NCBI GenBank assembly: GCA_023525715.1
Contig: CM042013.1
Location: forward strand, 81,899,994-81,963,993
DNA: 64,000 nucleotides
DNA from: Cichorium intybus
Taxonomy: Eukaryota > Streptophyta > Magnoliopsida > Asterales > Asteraceae
Direction: 5' to 3'
Each line of letters opens with the position of its first letter. The stretch's first letter is position 1. The translations under genes were made by a program, and so were the position numbers. A model generated the notes under the pieces. The model was not told where the DNA came from and did no database searches. It worked only from the letters and a program-made list of their open reading frames with translations. Shown one piece after another: positions 58,240 through 64,000 of the stretch.

Positions 58240-60756
58240 TGTAACACCCGGCTTTTTAAAACAAAAACACCCCTGAAAAATTTTTTTATTTTTAACAAAG
58301 GTTTCAGTACTTAAAACCATAACAAGGGGTATATTTTAATAAAAACGGGTACAAGTGTATCAAGGAGAGTATAAATACCGTAGTCTCCTTTAAAGCCGGG
58401 CTGCTACTACAGCATCTAAGAGTCCTACTTCACGAGTCACGGACTCTATCTTGTCCCCTACCAGTATCATGCTAACCTGCAGGGACAGTAACAAACGGTA
58501 TGAGCTACAAAGCTCAGTGAGTAATCAATTCTACAATAACACGTATTAAATACACTCATGTATTTATCTGGATATCTAATCCAAATTCCTAGCCTTACTG
58601 GCTGACCGAATATATCTTTAGGATTTCACATCCTAAGTTATAGTCTTACAGACTATAACATGATAACCTGCAATTATCAAACCAAGTCAGTTATTTACAC
58701 AATTAACTATACACAACTATTTCTGTCCCATCTCTCTCAGTCATATCGGACTGCACCGTATATCATGGCTAACAGCCGCACCCTGTGTCATAGCTATATA
58801 AGCTGCATCAAAACATTATCAATGTACAATTCATAGCCCGCAGGCCGCACCAGCTGGGTTTAACAACCCGATATCATGGCCAAAAAGGCCGCATCATGTA
58901 CCTGTAACAAAAGCATAGCCCGAAGGCCGCATCGGAGACATAGCCCGAAGGCCGCACCGGTTAGATATGGCTCACAGGAAGATCCCGCTGTTGCCTAGAC
59001 TCACGGGTTAGCCCGCTGTTGTCTATATAAGTTTGGCTCATCAAAGTAAACCATGGCTCACGGGTAAGCCCGCTGTTGCCTGAAATATGTGGCTCACAGG
59101 AAAATCCCGCTGTTGCCTAGACTCACGGCTGGTTCCGGTCTTGTCTATATAGGTTTATTGACTCACGGCTGGATCCGGTCTTGTCATTTCATTTTACTGA
59201 CTCACGGCTGGTCCCGGTCTTGTCAATAAAAGGTTGACTCACAGCTCCGTTCTTGTCTATTATAGACTCACGGCTTATCTGGTATTGTCACATCATAGTG
59301 TATATATATATGTATTGACTCACAGCTCCGTTCTTGTCATCGCAATGACTCACGGCTTATCTGGTATTGTCTTTTACATATATTTTTACACTTGTCATTT
59401 TCGTCCCTCGAAGCCGTTTCAACCTGTAACAAATCAATCATCATATATCACATATGATATCAGTGAGATTACTCACCTGGATACTAGCTGCGTCAAGTTT
59501 CTAGTTGTTTCTTGCCTTCCGATACGATCCGTAGAATTTTGTCCCGCACCTATAATATAATCATTTTCAACATGATTATCGGTTAATACCCATTGCAAGT
59601 AACTCTAATACACTAGAGTTCAATAAAACATTGTTACAAACAATGTCCAATTAATAAACTTCCAGTTTACTATCTTTATGTGAATTTTACTATTCACCGG
59701 GACACTCGGATCGGTCTACAGTGCCCCCGAGGGGTCGGAAACTCAATCTAAAAATTTTCCCAAACTTTTCAGACCATAACGGTCCTATGTTTCAAATTTG
59801 GGCTTAATCGGACAAGCAACGCAAAATATAGCGTTTCAAAGTTCCTGCCCAGGGCCTGTCCACAGGCGCACTGCGCCCAGAAGGAGGCGCACCGCGCCCA
59901 GCGCCTGTGCAGGTTCCTGTCCAGTCGCGATTTTCACTGTAGCATGCAGTTTTCTTATCTTAAGTGATTATTTTCGTTCTTAATCACTTGGGGTTTGTTC
60001 CTAGGCTAAAACCTTACATTTTGACAATGTTTTTAACCATCAAAACACCCTCAATCATCCAAACTAAGAATTAGGGTTCTTAGTTTTAACAACCCCAATT
60101 CTTCAATTTTATCTTTTATAGCATCTTACTTTCATTAGATTGAGTTAAGTCTTTGTTTAAGTGCAGAAATCATACACAAACACTCCAAACTTCACTGGAA
60201 TTGCAGTGTTTTCGAGTTCTACATCACTCACCAATAACAACTAGTCAAGGGCTTGGAAACTTACCTCAAATTCTTCCAATTATGCCCTTTTTAGCCAAGG
60301 ATCACAATCCAAGCTTCAAACCTTCAAGAAGTCTTCCAATTTCTGCAGAATCGCACCTGCAATTGCTTCTCCCGTTGCTGCACATTTGGTTGGTCAATGA
60401 GAGAGTCAAACTCTCTATTTATACCAAAATTTCTTACAATTTGGTCCCTAAGTTCATTTTCTTGAACTTTGACCACAACAATCAAGTTTTATTACAATAA
60501 AACTTCCATTTCTTACATTTTGGCCACAACCAACAATATTTTTACTTAATTGGTCGTTGACTTGGTCAAATGACCAAAATACCCTTTTTCGGTAAAACGA
60601 CCAAAAATCAGTTTTTATAACATTTTAAGTCCAAAACTTAAAATATTATTTCAAACCAAATACTTTTCTGTCCAAAAGACCAAATTACCCTTCTAAGGTA
60701 AAATGACCATTTTGCCCTTTTATTATAATTATATAATAAAGTATCTTGGCGTTACA
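58240..60756 (-). repeat. GYP-F 5' LTR
   Basis: It is 2517 bp, offset by exactly 6223 from the 3' LTR throughout. It carries the same sub-repeat arrays (58763-59373). Confidence 0.95.
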
Positions 60757-60937
60757 TGGGCCATTTGAGACCATTTGAGACATGGTGAATTATGACAGTA
60801 GGATTTCGTTTCTTCCGGTAATAGGTGGATAGATGCATCTTCTCCCTATTTCATTTTATAAAATAATAACTTATTTACCAATTTAGGAAAAGTAAAAACT
60901 TAGGACAGTAAAAAGTAAAAACATCATTTTTACCTTC

Positions 60938-62352
60938 TCTTTCCAGTAAAACATGTTTCCGTATTTCCCTGCTAATCGACTCCAAAAGCTACGTGGTATA
61001 TCCAAATCCACAGACTCACCCACATTGAACTTCAAAATATTTCCTGTATAATTTGAAAAGTGTGTAACAAATAAAGTACATTACCTATATTGATATAAAA
61101 ACGTAAGTATGTTGATATTATGGATTTTAGTAGAGTTATGTTGCTATTGGTGATAAGAATGCAATTACGTTGCTATTATGGGTAAAAGAATGTAAGTATG
61201 TTGTTATTATCAGCAAAATATAAAGTACATTGCCCATATTGGAAAAAAGGGTATAGTACGTTGCTATTCTTTGTATTTTTGCCATTATTAATAAACCTAG
61301 AATGAAATATTCTTGAAGCACATGCTGGGTCCAAATAGTTACCATTTATAATCTATATAGTTTCTTTTGTTTTAAACCGTAAAACAGGTGCAGCAGGTCC
61401 AAATACTTACCGTTTACAATCCAAGTTAGTAAATTCTAATAAAAAGCTTCAAAAATGAAATTGTAATTAAAAATGAGAAACCTTTGTCAGAATTTGCTTA
61501 TCTGATGCTAGTACCTCAAAGAACCTGCAATGCCAAAAAAAAAAAAGAATAACACAATTACAGATCATGGTTCTCACTGGAATTAGCAAGAAAGACATTT
61601 TCTAACTCGAAAGTGGTTTTTCATATGGATCTCTTTAGGTGTGAAGAAAAAATTAACCCCAAGTGAACTGCAAGCAAAATTTAGCAAATTATATTTTTCT
61701 GGAATATAAACACATTTAAGTTGTAAACATGCAAACAGATATTTAGTACCGGTTGAATATTCATCTGTTCATTATCCTCATTATCCTGTTAAATAGAGAA
61801 TAGCAATTTTATTTATAAAATATGTATTTAAGAAAAAATAAAAAGCATTGCTAGCTAGCATTCCATTTCACTCTCTCCGGGTATGGATACGAGATAATAG
61901 TGTAGACTTTGGATGTTGTATTCAGAAAAAGTATCTTAAATTACCTGCATAGAATACCTGGTTTAGAAATCACTGACCAAATTGAGTAGCTTTCCACTGC
62001 GAACCTCCATCCTATCAACAGAAGTTACCAACAAAAGAAACTTGAACAAAATTCCATGTAACCAAGAGAACATCACAAAATCAAATGAATACTAAACGGG
62101 AATTCTCAGAAAAACACTTTTTCTGAAATTAAATTAATTATATTAGTTGAGATAAAAATAATTCTTGAACAAAGTGAATTAAAACTGAAAATACGATTCT
62201 AGTAATAGTCTTTGAGATTTCTTTTGATTGGTATAATCAATCCTTCGGATTCGACTGATAGGATACTAATATCCAATTAGGAAAATTCATATGGAGAAGG
62301 AGTCAGATTACCTAAAAAACAAATATTCAGCAAGGACAGCGGTCGTCATCAT
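60938..62352 (-). pseudogene. Exon-like blocks of an unrecognised gene
   Basis: Five minus-strand blocks have GT/AG-like borders. They are about 62313-62352 (MMTTAVLAEYLFF), 61964-62011 (WRFAVESYSIWSVISKPG in one frame), 61751-61782 (DNEDNEQMNIQ), 61487-61523 (FFEVLASDKQILTK) and 60938-61046 (GESVDLDIPRSFWSRLAGKY). Phases do not join into one open frame, so this is either a decayed gene or exons I have delimited wrongly. The last two have a faint B3-domain look (FF-V and L-IP-F), which is not enough for a call. They lie upstream of GYP-F on the same strand as the TPC1 remnant but do not match TPC1's N-terminus. Confidence 0.3.
61100..61275. repeat. Imperfect acgttgctattat repeats
   Basis: The phrase (t/a)tgttg(c/a)tatta recurs at about 61110, 61140, 61168, 61199 and 61260, with ataaagtaca-type spacers, inside the presumed intron. 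It is probably a decayed tandem array. Confidence 0.5.
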
Positions 62353-63386
62353 TTTCTTCTCCACCGTTGATTTAAATTTCTATCGAGAACTCTATAAACT
62401 GAAACAGAAGTTAGTGATGGCGGTAGAGAAGAATCGCTGAAAGAGATAGCATGACTAATCAAAACATGAAATCAAAACCCTTTTATAGAAACACTCAAAA
62501 TTGATGCGGGATTCAACTATGTATCAAGAAGCTTTACTTTGTAATCCAAGTGGTTCATGTAGCGCAACAAATTAAACCTAATAATTTAACAATTGACGTC
62601 ATCGGAGGATCAAATCGACCAACATACACACTCATTTAACAGCATGAAAATAGAAGTGAAGAAGTGATAAGTGTTTACACAAAGTCGCCATCTTCTTCTT
62701 TGTTCGTTCTTCAAGTTGTGAGAGTATGTGTCTCTGAAGCTCTTGGGTTTTTTTGGTGGTTTTATTGAAACGCACACAAGGAAGTAAGAAGGAATTTCAA
62801 AGAAGAAGAAAGAGAGTACCAACGGACTTCCCTTCTCGCGGGCAAATCATTGAAACGGGACAACGTGAAAACCCCTAATTCCAGGAGGATGGCCGTCGCC
62901 GCCACAAGGCCCCGTATTGTGGTCGTTGAAGAAGATGAGAAAAGAAATCCACACATTGGCGTTGATGTTCAGAGGAAATTCTTTCAGCGATTTGGGATGT
63001 TGGAAATCGAATTGAGTGATGGGAGAAATCGCAGCGAAAGCAAGGGGATATGGTAGAAGAAGCAGGTGTGTGGCGTATTGGATACAGTGAGGAGTCGAGG
63101 TGTCGTGAAGAGGGAGATGGGTGTTGGTGGAATGTGACTGGTAGATCAAACGCACCACGCTAAAAATTCTCAAACCCCCCTCAACCCCCAATCCTTCTAG
63201 AAGAATGTTGTGTTTTAATATATATAATAATTTGGAAATCAAGGGTTTCCTAGTGGGGCTGATCTAAAATTCAGCTGTTCATAGAAAAACATAAAAGTTA
63301 AGGGCAATTTTCGTAATTTTCATAACTTATCTTTTAGACACAAAAATCTAAACTAAAATCAGATTGTTCCTCAACTCAACTTCACC
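62353..63386. other. Intergenic, possible divergent promoter region
   Basis: This lies between the leftward exon-like blocks and the rightward gene at 63387. A GC-richer stretch (62820-63130) has short overlapping frames on both strands (for example 62850-63056 plus), with no family resemblance I can name. No clear TATA box or other site can be assigned with confidence. Confidence 0.45.
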
Positions 63387-64000
63387 ATGTCGTTGCCATT
63401 CAATATATCTCAAAACCATCTCTTTTCATACGCTCAGACCACACGATCCAGAGTACCATACATCAATAGCAGACAAACACGAAGATTACGAATCATCAAT
63501 TCAAAGAAAAGATGTTTGAGGTGCAACACTCTTTACCAAGACAAAGATAACTCCCCAACTGCTTGCTCTTTCCATGGCCACGCCAACGGTAAACTGTAAA
63601 TTGAAAGTTTCCCCTTGTCACTCGAACCCTTTACCTTTCTTTCTAATTATCTTAATCTGTCTTCACCCTTTTTCTCAATGTAATTCTGCTTACAAAAACT
63701 TGAACACGCCATAAGATACTTCCATTAACGAAATCTTACCATTATTAGTACTGAGATATGATTGGTGATGCAATGATAAGGTACTAAGATCTTTCTAAAT
63801 GATTCGTATATCTACTTGTTTCGAATCTTGTGTTATGTAATGCCCATTCCAATTGCACAAGTAGTGTTTGATAAAATGCTTAAATGAACTCTCCTTTTAT
63901 ATGTAGGTGATAGAGGGTTATTGGCATTGGCTCCACCCCACCAAGGCATCGATGGTGAATGGAGCGATGGTTCAGGGGTAATTGTGTACAAATGGAATGA
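63387..64000 (+). CDS. Conserved plant protein, probably plastid-targeted, 5' part (partial)
   Basis: Exon 1 is 63387-63588, starting MSLPFNISQNHLFSYAQTT. An intron of 318 nt (63589-63906, GTAAAC...TGTAG) joins in frame to exon 2, 63907-64000, which runs off the window. The N-terminal ~45 residues are rich in Ser, Arg and Asn and almost free of acidic residues, like a chloroplast transit peptide. The mature part begins CLRCNTLYQDKDNSPTACSF with HGH, then GLLALAPPHQGIDGEWSDG. The C-x2-C ... C-x-F-H spacing suggests a metal-binding site. I recognise the pattern as a conserved plant protein but cannot name it. No stop or frameshift is seen. Splice joining rests on phase-1 continuity (HANG-DRG). 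Confidence 0.75.

Larger units (their letters stand above)
52017..60756 (-). mobile_element. GYP-F, young Ty3/gypsy insertion with TSD tgggc
   Basis: Two 2517-bp LTRs (52017-54533 and 58240-60756) are flanked by tgggc at 52012-52016 and 60757-60761. The internal region is 3706 bp, with the PPT next to the left LTR and the PBS next to the right LTR, so the element is on the minus strand. The pol-derived interior is short and heavily mutated. It interrupts sequence between the TPC1 remnant and the exon-like blocks to the right. Confidence 0.95.

Noticed and set aside
60938..61046. B3 transcription-factor domain
   Set aside because: Only a few residues fit and the exon phases do not join; too weak for a call.
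62850..63056. Plus ORF of 68 codons (RRMAVAATRPRIVVVEEDE)
   Set aside because: It overlaps a longer meaningless minus frame; no homologue recognised and no splice evidence.

Overview
This window is nuclear DNA from a flowering plant, very probably a eudicot. It shows spliced low-density genes, Ty1/copia and Ty3/gypsy LTR retrotransposons primed by initiator tRNA-Met, and Sirevirus-type copia elements with long gag and third ORFs. The flavour of the gypsy and Sirevirus proteins resembles Asteraceae, but that is an impression and not a proof. About nine tenths of the window is a nest of LTR retrotransposons. Nearly every retroelement coding region is broken, so the features below are mostly pseudogenes.

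Layout, left to right. 1-3220 is the right end of a plus-strand gypsy-type LTR. It interrupts the 3' LTR of an outer minus-strand non-autonomous gypsy element, here GYP-G (3' LTR 3221-4347, internal 4348-5604). The 5' LTR of GYP-G starts at 5605 and is split by everything that follows, finishing at 49762. Inside it lie: a 5'-truncated copia (COP-C, 6239 to about 23265), itself split by an intact-ended copia (COP-A, 8642-13756, TSD attct) and an intact-ended gypsy (GYP-2, 13940-23110, TSD ggact); a 1020-bp PIF/Harbinger-like element (14070-15089, TSD taa) inside one GYP-2 LTR; a solo Sirevirus LTR (23532-24465, TSD attga); and a Sirevirus composite (25263-47534). The composite contains a second Sirevirus (SIRE-D, 3' LTR 32347-32852) and ends in a 5' LTR (46599-47534) that is a paralogue or allele of the solo LTR, inserted at the same target site. 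All these coding regions lie on the minus strand.

49763-64000 is the gene-bearing side. A minus-strand remnant of a vacuolar two-pore channel 1 (TPC1) gene lies at 50309-51664, truncated and with an in-frame stop. Next to it is a young-looking gypsy insertion, GYP-F (52017-60756, TSD tgggc), whose two 2517-bp LTRs look identical although its coding region is decayed. Exon-like blocks of unknown identity follow at 60938-62352. At the right edge is the 5' part of an apparently intact plus-strand gene (63387-64000, one intron), probably encoding a plastid-targeted conserved protein.

I see no bacterial-type system, CRISPR, rRNA or convincing tRNA gene. The most unusual signals are: the coexistence of solo-LTR and full-length states of one insertion with the same TSD; GYP-F's identical LTRs around decayed pol; a 68-nt intron-like gap between gag and protease in GYP-2; polypurine clusters in the integrase-RT linker of both Sireviruses; and a roughly 1,040-codon third ORF in SIRE-D.
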